In this document: one piece after another, positions 1 to 8,325 of the stretch
Position numbering within the stretch: position 1 is the first letter of the stretch
Layout of the letters: every line of letters starts with the position of its first letter
Assembly (NCBI GenBank): GCA_023435225.1
Contig: JAEYRX010000039.1
Coordinates: 50,690-114,689, forward strand
Length of the DNA: 64,000 nucleotides
Reading direction: 5' to 3'
Origin: Bacillota bacterium
GTDB lineage: Bacteria > Bacillota > UBA4882 > UBA8346
Program-made: the position numbers and the translations under genes
Notes under the pieces: generated by a model
The model's input: the letters and a program-made list of their open reading frames with translations, nothing else
Databases searched by the model: none
What the model was told of the DNA's origin: nothing

Positions 1-1157
1 TAAACTTTTATTTAACTGAGACTAATCAGCCGACCATCACCAAGATGAGGGTAATTGGAGAACATCAACAAATAGTCAGACTTGACTTTGAAGAAATCAG
101 AGAGTATGAAGGAAAAATTACCGAACAAATTAAAGAAAATATTCTAAATAGAATTGATAAAGTAGACATAGTTGTAATTTCAGATTATGCTAAAGGAATG
201 TGTACTTCCGAGATATGTCAGTTTGTTGTCAAAGAAGCGGCGCAAAAAAATATTCCAGTAGTTGTCGATCCTAAAGGCAAAGATTGGGAGAAGTATATTG
301 GAGCTACAATCATCACTCCTAATTTGAAAGAACTGGGTGAAGTCGCAGGATTGGATTTGAAAAATGATGATCAAGAAGTGGCAAGTAAAGGCTCGGTTGT
401 TTTAAATAATTTTTACATCGATAATTTACTAGTTACTCGGTCTGAAAAAGGAATGACGCTGATCACTAAAGATCATACTTTTCACATGTCAACCCAAGCA
501 AAGGAAGTGTATGATGTAACAGGAGCCGGCGATACGGTGATCGCAACCTTAGCAGTAGGATTAGCTAGTGGAATGTCTTTGAAGGACGCTACTCAACTTT
601 CCAATAAAGCCGCCGGGATAGTGGTAAGCAAGTTTGGCTCCGAACCAATTTATTATGAGGAACTCACTGATTCCTTAGTATCTAATAATAATAAAAAGTT
701 AGTATCTCGGGATTATTTAATAAGAGTTGTTAATGATATAAGGCATAAACAAAAAAAAGTAGTTTTTACCAATGGATGTTTTGATATTCTGCATCGTGGC
801 CATGTGTCATATTTAAATGAAGCTAAAAAACTAGGCGATATCTTAATCGTTGGGCTAAATAGTGATAACTCGGTTAAGCTCTTAAAAGGTAATGACCGAC
901 CAGTTAACAATGAAAACGATCGGGCTTTTATGTTAGCCAATTTGGAAGCGGTAGATTATATAACAATATTTAATGACGAAACTCCTTATAATTTGATTAA
1001 GGAGATTAAACCGGATATTTTGGTTAAGGGTGGCGACTATAAAAAAGAAGATGTAGTGGGTAGTGAATTTACCGGTGAAACTATTATTTTGCCATTTGTA
1101 GAAGGATATTCAACAACTCAATTAATAAATAAAATGAGTGATTCGCATAATTCCTGA
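1..1157 (+). CDS. hldE: Bifunctional heptose-7-phosphate kinase/heptose-1-phosphate adenylyltransferase, 5'-truncated by window edge
   Basis: This enzyme phosphorylates D-glycero-beta-D-manno-heptose 7-phosphate at C1 and later adenylylates heptose 1-phosphate, making ADP-heptose for the LPS inner core in the cytosol. The frame is open from base 3, and the residues before the first ATG (base 45) still match the family (PTITK then RVIGEHQQ), so the true start lies outside the window; about 384 residues are visible against roughly 475 in E. coli HldE. The PfkB-type ATP motif DVTGAGDT lies near base 513-536. A second domain begins with FTNGCFDILHRGH, the HxGH signature of nucleotidyltransferases, and ends with LVKGGDY. 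gmhA and gmhB follow on the same strand, completing most of the heptose pathway. Confidence 0.95.
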   Translation, partial: NFYLTETNQPTITKMRVIGEHQQIVRLDFEEIREYEGKITEQIKENILNRIDKVDIVVISDYAKGMCTSEICQFVVKEAAQKNIPVVVDPKGKDWEKYIGATIITPNLKELGEVAGLDLKNDDQEVASKGSVVLNNFYIDNLLVTRSEKGMTLITKDHTFHMSTQAKEVYDVTGAGDTVIATLAVGLASGMSLKDATQLSNKAAGIVVSKFGSEPIYYEELTDSLVSNNNKKLVSRDYLIRVVNDIRHKQKKVVFTNGCFDILHRGHVSYLNEAKKLGDILIVGLNSDNSVKLLKGNDRPVNNENDRAFMLANLEAVDYITIFNDETPYNLIKEIKPDILVKGGDYKKEDVVGSEFTGETIILPFVEGYSTTQLINKMSDSHNS

Positions 1158-1287
1158 TTTTAGCTCGTTTTGAAATGTTTCGATAGATTTCTAGGGTATA
1201 TTACCATATATTGCGGTTGAAGACTAAAAAATATAATTATGCAACTCCCGTAAGTTAAAGATCATAGAAAAGTTGTGGTGTTGTTTT

Positions 1288-1866
1288 ATGGATAAAATCG
1301 TTGATGGATTGAATCGTTCTATTGAAGTTAAACAGAAAGTTCTTCAGAATAAAGAACTTTTAGAGGTTATTAACCAAGTAGCGGTAGAAATTATTAATGC
1401 TTTTCATAAGGATAATAAGGTACTTTTCTGTGGTAACGGCGGTAGCGCTTCCGACGCCCAACATTTAGCCGCTGAGTTGTCCGGACGTTTTTATTTAGAT
1501 CGTGACCCATTGTTTGCGGAAGCTTTACATGTTAATACCTCTTATTTAACTGCGATTGCCAATGATTATTCATTTGAAGAGACTTATCCCCGTTTAGTCA
1601 AGGCGTTTGGTAAAACAGGAGATATATTAGTAAGTCTTTCAACATCAGGTAATTCAAAAAATATCGTTAAAGCGATTGAAGTTGCCAATCAATTAGGTAT
1701 GGTTTCGGTAGGGTTTACCGGTGAGAATGGCGGTCGCGCAAAAGATATTTGCAAATACTTAATTAACGTGCCTTCTACAGATACTCCCAGGATACAGGAA
1801 GCTCATATAACGATCGGTCATATCATATGCGAGATAGTTGAACAGAAGATTTTCGGCAATAGCTAA
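1288..1866 (+). CDS. gmhA: Phosphoheptose isomerase
   Basis: Converts sedoheptulose 7-phosphate to D-glycero-D-manno-heptose 7-phosphate, the first step of ADP-heptose synthesis. The 192-residue protein is one SIS domain of normal length for GmhA, with the substrate loop CGNGGSASDAQHLAAELSGR and a second phosphate-binding run SLSTSGNSKN. The C-terminal EAHITIGHIICE carries the His and Glu expected near the zinc site. The ATG at 1288 (MDKIVDG) is preferred to an in-frame TTG 15 bases upstream, because the extra residues (MWCCF) are unlike the family; no strong ribosome binding site is visible. It lies between hldE and gmhB, about 130 bases after hldE. Confidence 0.95.
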   Translation: MDKIVDGLNRSIEVKQKVLQNKELLEVINQVAVEIINAFHKDNKVLFCGNGGSASDAQHLAAELSGRFYLDRDPLFAEALHVNTSYLTAIANDYSFEETYPRLVKAFGKTGDILVSLSTSGNSKNIVKAIEVANQLGMVSVGFTGENGGRAKDICKYLINVPSTDTPRIQEAHITIGHIICEIVEQKIFGNS

Positions 1867-1890
1867 GAAGCATCTATTGATGATAAAAAT

Positions 1891-1976
1891 AAACCACAGA
1901 GGCACAGAGAACACAGAGGATACCATATAAAAATTTTGATTGGAATCTCTGTGACCTTTGTGTACTCTGTGGTTAA
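1891..1976. repeat. Intergenic hairpin with 9-base periodicity
   Basis: The left arm repeats CACAGAG at 9-base spacing and the right arm repeats the complementary CTCTGTG/CTTTGTG. AACCACAGAG (1892-1901) is perfectly complementary to CTCTGTGGTT (1965-1974). It sits between gmhA and gmhB. Similar tracts occur near 20.4, 52.9, 55.2 and 56.4-56.8 kb. Confidence 0.8.
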
Positions 1977-2051
1977 ATTACAATATTTTGGTTCCGGCTG
2001 CACCGGGATAGGTTTAATATTTTTTATTATTACAAAAAGGTGATTTCAGCG

Positions 2052-2621
2052 ATGCGTAAAGCGGTATTTTTAGATCGAGACGGAACAGTAATCGAAGAAT
2101 GCCATTATTTGAAGGAACCGGGACAGGTTAAATTATTACCTGGAGTTATTAGGGGAATTAATTTGTTAAAAGCGAATGTTTTTTTAATAGTGATTGTTAC
2201 TAATCAATCAGGAATTGCCAGAGGAATATTTGATTTGGAATCCTTAGAGCAAGTTAATAAAGAGGTGACCAAACAACTGGCTGCAGACGGGGTAATAATT
2301 GATGGGCTTTATTTTTGTCCCCATCATCCTGAAGGTATTGTACCACCTTTTAATACATACTGCCAATGTCGCAAACCGGAAACTGCAATGGCCTTACAAG
2401 CGGAAAAAGAATTAAATATTAGTTTGAGAGATAGTTATATGATTGGCGATAAGGAAATTGATATCAGTTTCGGTAATAAATTTGGCGCTAAAGCTTCTAT
2501 CTTGGTTGCCACTGGCTATGGTAAAGAAATTTCCGATACAAAGGCGGATTACCGAGCCGTAAATTTTTGGGATGCGGCAACCTGGATACTGAAGAACGAG
2601 TCGCAAAAAATAGATTATTAA
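2052..2621 (+). CDS. gmhB: D-glycero-beta-D-manno-heptose 1,7-bisphosphate 7-phosphatase
   Basis: HAD-family phosphatase that removes the 7-phosphate from heptose 1,7-bisphosphate between the two HldE reactions. The 189-residue protein opens with MRKAVFLDRDGT (nucleophile and acid/base Asp residues) and has the GmhB zinc motif, Cys-x-His in CPHHPEG followed by Cys-x-Cys in YCQCRKP. The C-terminal MIGDKEIDI is the usual Mg-binding HAD motif. AAGGTGA at 2038-2044 is well spaced for the ATG at 2052, better than an upstream GTG at 2040. The stop is only 6 bases from the end of a convergent gene. Confidence 0.95.
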   Translation: MRKAVFLDRDGTVIEECHYLKEPGQVKLLPGVIRGINLLKANVFLIVIVTNQSGIARGIFDLESLEQVNKEVTKQLAADGVIIDGLYFCPHHPEGIVPPFNTYCQCRKPETAMALQAEKELNISLRDSYMIGDKEIDISFGNKFGAKASILVATGYGKEISDTKADYRAVNFWDAATWILKNESQKIDY

Positions 2622-2627
2622 AGCAGC

Positions 2628-3566
2628 TCATTCCAACATTAAGCCAATTAATAATGGCAATAATATTTCGTGGTAACCGATAAAATAATATCCTTTACCA
2701 CCACCAAGCGTTGGACGGTTTTGGACATTTTCGGTTGGCCGATAATGTCGGTTCATATCAAAAACTGCAGTATGGAAATTATAAGCCGGAAACTGTAAAT
2801 TTCTCACAATTGTGAGGGCTTTTAAGAATACTTCCGGTAAAATAACTGCTGAGCCTACGTTCAGCACAATACTTCCGCTTTTTAGTTTCGCAATGGAGTT
2901 AGCAAAGACTTGGAAATCAAGTAAAGCTTTTTCTCCAAATGATGGCCCATCTAAGCTGGGATGTTGTTGAATAATTTCCGATCCTAGAGCTGGATGTATT
3001 GATAATGGCACTCCATGTTGGACACAATTAGCAATTATACTCAAATCTCCATTAGGAGCTTTACTTTTAAGTAATTTTTCCCCAATAACTTCGCCGTAAC
3101 CTAAATCGTTCTTAAAATTATCTTTCAAACCGAAGTTTATAAATTCAGCGGTATCTTGGCACATACCGAATGAACCATCTTGAAGTCCTTTGGCCACATC
3201 TTCACTGGTATTTCCCCACATAGCGATCTCAACATCATGTATTGCTCCGGCGCCATTTAGAGCAATATGGGAAATATACTTACGTTTAATCAATGAGATA
3301 ATTAAAGGGCTTAGTCCACATTTGATAACATGGGCTCCCATCATCCAAATAATAGTGTTTTTTTCTTGAATAGCCGTCCGAAGGAGAGAAATAAACTCTC
3401 TAAAGTTGGCGCCCATGAGGATCTCCGGCAAAGCATCTAAATATTCATCAAGAGTTGAATTCCTATTGATAGTTGCGGCAAAGCCGGATTTATTAACTTT
3501 ATTTTCCCGTTCGCTGATATGATATGTTTTAACTTTATCGAATTTCAACTTTTCAAATTTTGACAT
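2628..3566 (-). CDS. Conserved protein with deoxyhypusine-synthase-like fold, function unknown
   Basis: A 312-residue protein without a firm name. The central part (GAHVIKCGLSPLIISL, then ALNGAGAIHDVEIAMWG and GSFGMCQDTAEFIN) and the later VPLSIHPALGSEI resemble the NAD-binding core of deoxyhypusine synthase, but the lysine-bearing active-site segment is not recognisable, so true eIF5A modification is unlikely. It lies convergent to gmhB inside the heptose cluster, so a role in sugar or envelope metabolism is possible; this is inference from position. AAGGAGT precedes tandem ATGs at 3569 and 3566; the second has better spacing. Codon use matches the neighbours. Confidence 0.6.
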   Translation of the reverse strand: MSKFEKLKFDKVKTYHISERENKVNKSGFAATINRNSTLDEYLDALPEILMGANFREFISLLRTAIQEKNTIIWMMGAHVIKCGLSPLIISLIKRKYISHIALNGAGAIHDVEIAMWGNTSEDVAKGLQDGSFGMCQDTAEFINFGLKDNFKNDLGYGEVIGEKLLKSKAPNGDLSIIANCVQHGVPLSIHPALGSEIIQQHPSLDGPSFGEKALLDFQVFANSIAKLKSGSIVLNVGSAVILPEVFLKALTIVRNLQFPAYNFHTAVFDMNRHYRPTENVQNRPTLGGGKGYYFIGYHEILLPLLIGLMLE

Positions 3567-3894
3567 CATGACTCCTTAAGCTAAAAGTGCTATAGTGGTC
3601 TAAGATTTATTATTCGCTTTTTTTATTTTTTTTCCTCTAACGGTTAAGAACTCCTGAAGAATGTGTTTTTTAGGGGATTTTTGGAAAGTATAAAAATTGC
3701 AGGCTATTCACTGCAAATTATTAAGTTTTAAGAAGGATATTTAATGCAATATAGAGAAAAAATGTTTAGCTTTTATTTCATATAAATCTGAATCAATTCA
3801 TTAAGTATGCTTAATTTTATTAAGGATATTAATTTATTCTATACTTAGTGAAGAAAAATTTTAGTTAGTAGAAAAACTTGTTTCAAATATTTAG

Positions 3895-3992
3895 GGAAGC
3901 GCTGATTAATTGAATAAGTGACGATTTTGTGCTTCGTAAAATGCCTAATACCGCATATTTGCTCGCACAAAATCGGATTAATCAGCGCTTCC
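3895..3992 (+). repeat. 98-bp palindromic element, copy 1 (IS5-type MITE candidate)
   Basis: Terminal inverted repeats GGAAGCGCTGATTAAT (3895-3910) and its exact complement (3977-3992) enclose a second inverted pair, CGATTTTGTGC and GCACAAAATCG. The element is flanked on both sides by TTAG, a likely 4-bp target duplication. Four further 98-bp copies start at 9927, 35875, 55490 and 58849. It occupies much of the 450-base gap before the heptosyltransferase gene; the rest of the gap is AT-rich with nothing else recognised. Confidence 0.9.
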
Positions 3993-4020
3993 TTAGTTAA
4001 AATAAAAAGAAAGGCTAAAA

Positions 4021-5055
4021 ATGAATCTTGATAATGCTCGGATTCTAATAATCAGGTTAAGCGCCATTGGAGATGTAATTCAAACTCTTCCGGCAATACA
4101 TGCTTTGAGAAAATCGTTTCCTAACTCTCATTTAACATGGATTTTGGAAGAACCTTCTTTTTCATTGTTACAGGGACACCCGGAAGTTGATGAAGTTATT
4201 ATATTCCCTAAAAAAGAGTTGGGGAAAACTCTAAAAGATAAAGGAATCATTGCTGCTTTATGTTATTTAAAAGAATTTGCCAATCAATTAAAGTCTCGCC
4301 ATTTTGACCTGGTGATTGATTTTCAAAATCTATTAAAAAGCGGTGTAATTTCTTATCTATCCGGCGCTCGAGAAAAAGTGGGTTTTGGACCGGGTAGAGA
4401 AGGAAACCGCTTTTTTTTAACCAAGGTCTTTCCAGCTCCGACATCAATAGCTCATTATGTTGATCAAGAATTAGAACTGGTCCATCTATTGGGAGCGGAT
4501 ACCGAGGAAGTAAGTTTTGTTTTACCGGATTATGCAAACGAAGAAAAGACTATTGATGCCTTTTTAGCCGAAAATTCAATTACAGGAAAGTATTTTTGTA
4601 TAGCCACCGGAACTACTTGGCCCAGTAAATGTTGGACCCCTGAAGGTATGGCTAAACTAGCCGATCGATTACAGGATTATGGAAAAGTAATCATGATCGG
4701 TTCAGGGCAGGACAGTATTATTGCTGAGCAAACAATCAATAAGATGTCTACTATACCTATTAAGGCAATCGGCCGTTTTAATCTAAGAGAATTAGCGGTA
4801 TTAATAAGACGGGCGGCTGTTTTTTTCGGGCCGGATACCGGGCCGATGCATCTGGCAGTTGCAGTCAACACTAAAACAGTAGTGTGGATGGGGCCAACTG
4901 ACCCCAACCTAAAAGGGCCGTATCCGGGGAGAGGCTTTGTAGTTTCGCTTAATTTACCATGTCATCCTTGCCGTAACAAAGGATGTCAACCTAATAGGTG
5001 TTTAACTGATTTACCGTTTGAAATGGTCTGGGAAGCAGTTAAAAAATATCTTTAA
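4021..5055 (+). CDS. Glycosyltransferase family 9, LPS heptosyltransferase
   Basis: Transfers heptose from ADP-heptose to the growing LPS inner core at the cytoplasmic face of the inner membrane. The 344-residue protein starts with ILIIRLSAIGDVIQTLPAIHALRK, the typical GT9 N-terminus, and its C-terminal half has FGPDTGPMHLAVAV, which binds the donor, followed by WMGPTDPNLKGPYPG. The length equals that of WaaC/WaaF proteins; the sequence alone does not separate heptosyltransferase I from II. AGAAAGG lies 7 bases before the ATG. Four cysteines near the C-terminus (LPCHPCRNKGCQPNRC) are seen in many GT9 proteins. It follows the heptose-precursor genes and is 5 bases from the next glycosyltransferase gene. 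Confidence 0.9.
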   Translation: MNLDNARILIIRLSAIGDVIQTLPAIHALRKSFPNSHLTWILEEPSFSLLQGHPEVDEVIIFPKKELGKTLKDKGIIAALCYLKEFANQLKSRHFDLVIDFQNLLKSGVISYLSGAREKVGFGPGREGNRFFLTKVFPAPTSIAHYVDQELELVHLLGADTEEVSFVLPDYANEEKTIDAFLAENSITGKYFCIATGTTWPSKCWTPEGMAKLADRLQDYGKVIMIGSGQDSIIAEQTINKMSTIPIKAIGRFNLRELAVLIRRAAVFFGPDTGPMHLAVAVNTKTVVWMGPTDPNLKGPYPGRGFVVSLNLPCHPCRNKGCQPNRCLTDLPFEMVWEAVKKYL

Positions 5056-5060
5056 TTTGG

Positions 5061-6002
5061 ATGGTGCTTGTTTTGATTAAACAAAGTTTTGATTATTTAA
5101 CCCATCATTTTAAAAACAAGATTGTAATGACTATATTAGTGAAAAATGAAGCTGATATCATTGAAAATAATATTAAGGTTCATCATGCTTTGGGCGTCGA
5201 TGCTTTTGTGGTAATGGATAATGATTCCACCGATGGAACCAGGGAGATTCTTGAAAAACTTAAGCAAGATATTGAGATTGAAGTTATTGAAGAAAAAGGA
5301 TTATATAGTCAAAAAAAATGGATGACCGGGCTTGCCGAAATTGCCAAGAAAAAACTTGGTGCTGACTGGGTAATTAGTAATGATGCCGATGAATTTTGGT
5401 TGCCTACTGGAAATAGAAGCATTAAAGAGGTACTTTCTTTCAAAGGTAACATTTTAGTCTGCCATAGGTACAATATGATTCTAACTAATGAAATTGAAAA
5501 TCATTACTTTAATTCAATTTATAAAGTTGAGAATCCTATTTTTTATGATAAAGATAGACAGTTACAGAAGGAGAAAATATCTATTGTTTTAACCAAAATT
5601 GCTCCTAAAGTTATTGTTAACCCCCATGGTTTATTCCAAATTAGCGGAGGCAATCATTCGGCTGTTCATATAAGAAATATGAAAGACGCTTTTGGAAGAA
5701 AATCCGATAGGAGGCCAAAATTTAAAGATATTATTGTTTATCATTATCCTATTCGAAGTTATGAACAATTTGAGAAAAATATTAAAAATCGAAAAATGTT
5801 ACTGGAATCAGGCCAAGACATAAGAATGGGTTACCATTACAAACGTTGGGTAAGAATTTATAATTCCGGAAGCCTAAAAGAAGAATATGAACGAAATATT
5901 GTATTTAATAAGAATGACATTGAAGTCTTAAAAAAATTCGAGATTATTTGTGAGGATAATTATCCTAAAGAAAGAATTTTTAGTATTTTGACCAAAGTGT
6001 GA
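5061..6002 (+). CDS. Glycosyltransferase family 2-like protein
   Basis: A 313-residue predicted cytosolic glycosyltransferase. Residues about 22-60 (MTILVKNEADIIENNIKVHH, then VVMDNDSTDGT) are the GT-A nucleotide-sugar fold of the Glyco_tranf_2_4 group, and VISNDADEFW supplies the DxD-like metal-binding acid pair. GGNHSAVHIRN and VYHYPIRSYEQF follow as in related enzymes. Sugar donor and acceptor cannot be read from sequence. It begins 5 bases after the heptosyltransferase stop, so the two are probably cotranscribed for LPS core assembly. The ATG at 5061 has no clear Shine-Dalgarno sequence, which suggests translational coupling. Confidence 0.8.
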   Translation: MVLVLIKQSFDYLTHHFKNKIVMTILVKNEADIIENNIKVHHALGVDAFVVMDNDSTDGTREILEKLKQDIEIEVIEEKGLYSQKKWMTGLAEIAKKKLGADWVISNDADEFWLPTGNRSIKEVLSFKGNILVCHRYNMILTNEIENHYFNSIYKVENPIFYDKDRQLQKEKISIVLTKIAPKVIVNPHGLFQISGGNHSAVHIRNMKDAFGRKSDRRPKFKDIIVYHYPIRSYEQFEKNIKNRKMLLESGQDIRMGYHYKRWVRIYNSGSLKEEYERNIVFNKNDIEVLKKFEIICEDNYPKERIFSILTKV

Positions 6003-6032
6003 GTTTTATTGAAGCCTCGGTAAATATAGTTT

Positions 6033-7088
6033 TCATTTATTATTTTTAAAATATTTTTGAAAAAATTCTTGCTCTGTAATTGAAGGGAGTATATTTTTTT
6101 TCGCAATTGGATGATTGGCTATTTCCGATATTTCATTAAAACACTTGGGTATAAAAATATTAGGAAACAACTTAAGAAAGCGTTGTAGAGGCTTAATTAA
6201 ATTTCGGATTTTTTTGAGATTGATCAGTTTAAATAATAATACATGGGGGACATCAGGGAACATAACGGCTGAGTTAATTACAATTGTAGAGGCAATAGAT
6301 AATATAAGTTTCGGTTGACAGTTTTTAAAATAAATCTCATTTGGAAAATGATTATTGGATATCACCTGAATATTTTCAAAATCATTAAACTTATCGGCAC
6401 TATCCCTGGGATGGAGAAAAACCAGGATTTTTTTTTCAGGAAACATTTGAAAGATTCTTTGATAAAAGTTTTGTTCTTGTTCTATAGAAATCTGTTTTAG
6501 TTCCGACCAAGGTTGACTATATAAAATAATATCAAACCTGGAAAAATCAAAGTAATTGGTATCTGGTAATTTTAATAGATTGATATTGGAGTCGGTAATC
6601 AAATAAGGCATCTCTTTGACTTTGGGGTGTTTTAAAAGGTCTTTTCCAATATGGGTGAAGAAATAGTCGAAATTATAACGACCTTCGATCTTTCCAATAA
6701 GCATATGGAGACTTTTCCGGAAATAATCTACCGTTGTTGATAGTCCTTCAGGGAAAATATATATCTTTTTTATCCCCTTATAATTATCCATAATGATTTG
6801 ATTAACGGGTACATGTAAAGACCATAAGCATATAAAATCAAAATCATCAACAATAGAGCAAATTTCATTTCTTTTTTCGATTGAGTAATCTTTTTTCTGT
6901 AGTTCCAAACCTCTTATATCTAAAAAATAGTACCTCTCCCAATTTTCCTGTATAAACGGATGTTGTAAATCCATTCGGTTACGACCATCCTCCAAAGATA
7001 ATAATGTGGTAAAGGTATTTAACTTTTTCATTAAGATAGTAGCAAACAATAATTGAAAAGGGGTATGGACAACATAACAAACTTTCAT
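6033..7088 (-). CDS. Putative sialyltransferase/polysialyltransferase-like glycosyltransferase (GT52-like)
   Basis: A 351-residue protein starting MKVCYVVHTPFQLLFATILM, the N-terminal beta strand and 'TPFQLL' helix typical of GT52/polysialyltransferase-like enzymes. A middle FPEGLSTT and a later VFLHPRDSADKF resemble the D/E-x-G and HP motifs that bind CMP-sugar in those families, and SIASTIVINSAVMFPD resembles the SS/T motif. These are weak resemblances, so donor and acceptor remain uncertain. It forms a minus-strand group with the next two genes (another member of this family and an O-antigen ligase), fitting outer-core or capsule-like decoration. AAGGTG lies 5 bases before the ATG. Confidence 0.6.
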   Translation of the reverse strand: MKVCYVVHTPFQLLFATILMKKLNTFTTLLSLEDGRNRMDLQHPFIQENWERYYFLDIRGLELQKKDYSIEKRNEICSIVDDFDFICLWSLHVPVNQIIMDNYKGIKKIYIFPEGLSTTVDYFRKSLHMLIGKIEGRYNFDYFFTHIGKDLLKHPKVKEMPYLITDSNINLLKLPDTNYFDFSRFDIILYSQPWSELKQISIEQEQNFYQRIFQMFPEKKILVFLHPRDSADKFNDFENIQVISNNHFPNEIYFKNCQPKLILSIASTIVINSAVMFPDVPHVLLFKLINLKKIRNLIKPLQRFLKLFPNIFIPKCFNEISEIANHPIAKKNILPSITEQEFFQKYFKNNK

Positions 7089-7177
7089 CTTATCACCTTT
7101 TAATCACTTTTTTAATTTACTTGCTAAATTAATCATAAAAAATGTAACATTAGATTTATTATTTTCTTTATATTTAT

Positions 7178-8269
7178 TCAACTAAAACTTTTTATGAAAA
7201 TTGCTTCAAGTTCTTTTAAGTCTTTTGGAAAACGAGTTCCCGACTTTATTAGAATTTTGGAAGTTAATGAGTCCACTTGGTCTTTACCATACAGATTAGC
7301 AATCGCTATTGTAGTAATTTGCCTTTGGGCAAATAGATCGGCATAAAGAAGACCGGAAGAACTATGAGCTATAACCATACTGAGATTTCCATGGAGATAA
7401 TAGATAACCTCTATTGGATCTGATATATTTAAAAATTGAATATCTGGTAAATTTCGTTGATAGTAATTTAACTTTTCCAGCTTTTCAGCACGATGAGGTT
7501 TATAAATAAGCTTCATATTGAAACGAACGCATAGTTTATGGATCTGTTCAAGCAGGGCAAGCTCATCATTAATGGTAGTTTTTCTTCTTTCAAAGATAGT
7601 ACTTCCCAACAGTAACAATAGATTATCATCGGAGAAATTCGAATACTGATTCATTCCTTGTGCTAATTTAGCCATAGCCTTTTGAATATCATTTCGGCTA
7701 ATGGTGACGGGTTTAGGAGATGGTCTTTCAAGTAAGAATGGTTTAAAAAGATAATCGGCGGAGGCAGATTGCCCTCTTCCGGTACCATTAAAATTAAACT
7801 TTATTAAAGGACGAATACCTGCTAATTTTCGAAACAAACCCATCCGTAACCTTTCAAGGCCTTTACTTAATAAATGCCGATCGGGACTAAAGTATGACCA
7901 TATTCCGTCTTCAGTTCGGGTATAACTTGAATTACCGGTTAGCTCAACCAGAAATTGCAGAGGAGTGTATTTATCAGTCCCTAGAAAAACTTGATTGATT
8001 TGGCCAATACTTTTTAATGTTGTTTGCATCGAAATAATCTCTGTTTTGAGAGATGAAAATTTTGATTTGCGCCCTAACCAATTATGAAAAATGAATATTT
8101 GCTTCCAGGTTGAATTATCAGAAGCCATTTTTTTTAGACTTTCAAAATTTTCCCACTTATTGCTTCCTAATAATAAAAGAAAGTTTTCTTCTCTTTCATG
8201 GATTGAATTGGCAATAATGTAACAAGACAAGAGTTGTAAGGGAGAAGTAGCGACAAAAAGGTTATTCAT
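7178..8269 (-). CDS. Second putative sialyltransferase/polysialyltransferase-like glycosyltransferase
   Basis: A 363-residue protein with the same layout as its downstream neighbour: MNNLFVATSPLQLLSCYIIA at the N-terminus, RTEDGIWSYF in the middle, KLIYKPHRAEKLEKL and then VIAHSSSGLLYADLFA. The EDG, KPHR and SSS elements match the motif order of bacterial GT52 and alpha-2,8-polysialyltransferase-like proteins more clearly than in the neighbour. The ATG at 8269 is preferred to a TTG at 8281 because GGAG lies 6 bases upstream of it. The two homologous genes probably arose by duplication or were acquired together; overall identity looks low. Confidence 0.65.
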   Translation of the reverse strand: MNNLFVATSPLQLLSCYIIANSIHEREENFLLLLGSNKWENFESLKKMASDNSTWKQIFIFHNWLGRKSKFSSLKTEIISMQTTLKSIGQINQVFLGTDKYTPLQFLVELTGNSSYTRTEDGIWSYFSPDRHLLSKGLERLRMGLFRKLAGIRPLIKFNFNGTGRGQSASADYLFKPFLLERPSPKPVTISRNDIQKAMAKLAQGMNQYSNFSDDNLLLLLGSTIFERRKTTINDELALLEQIHKLCVRFNMKLIYKPHRAEKLEKLNYYQRNLPDIQFLNISDPIEVIYYLHGNLSMVIAHSSSGLLYADLFAQRQITTIAIANLYGKDQVDSLTSKILIKSGTRFPKDLKELEAIFIKSFS

Positions 8270-8325
8270 AGTATTCTCCAATTAGATAATTCATATATAG
8301 TATAGATAATCAATATTTACTCTTA

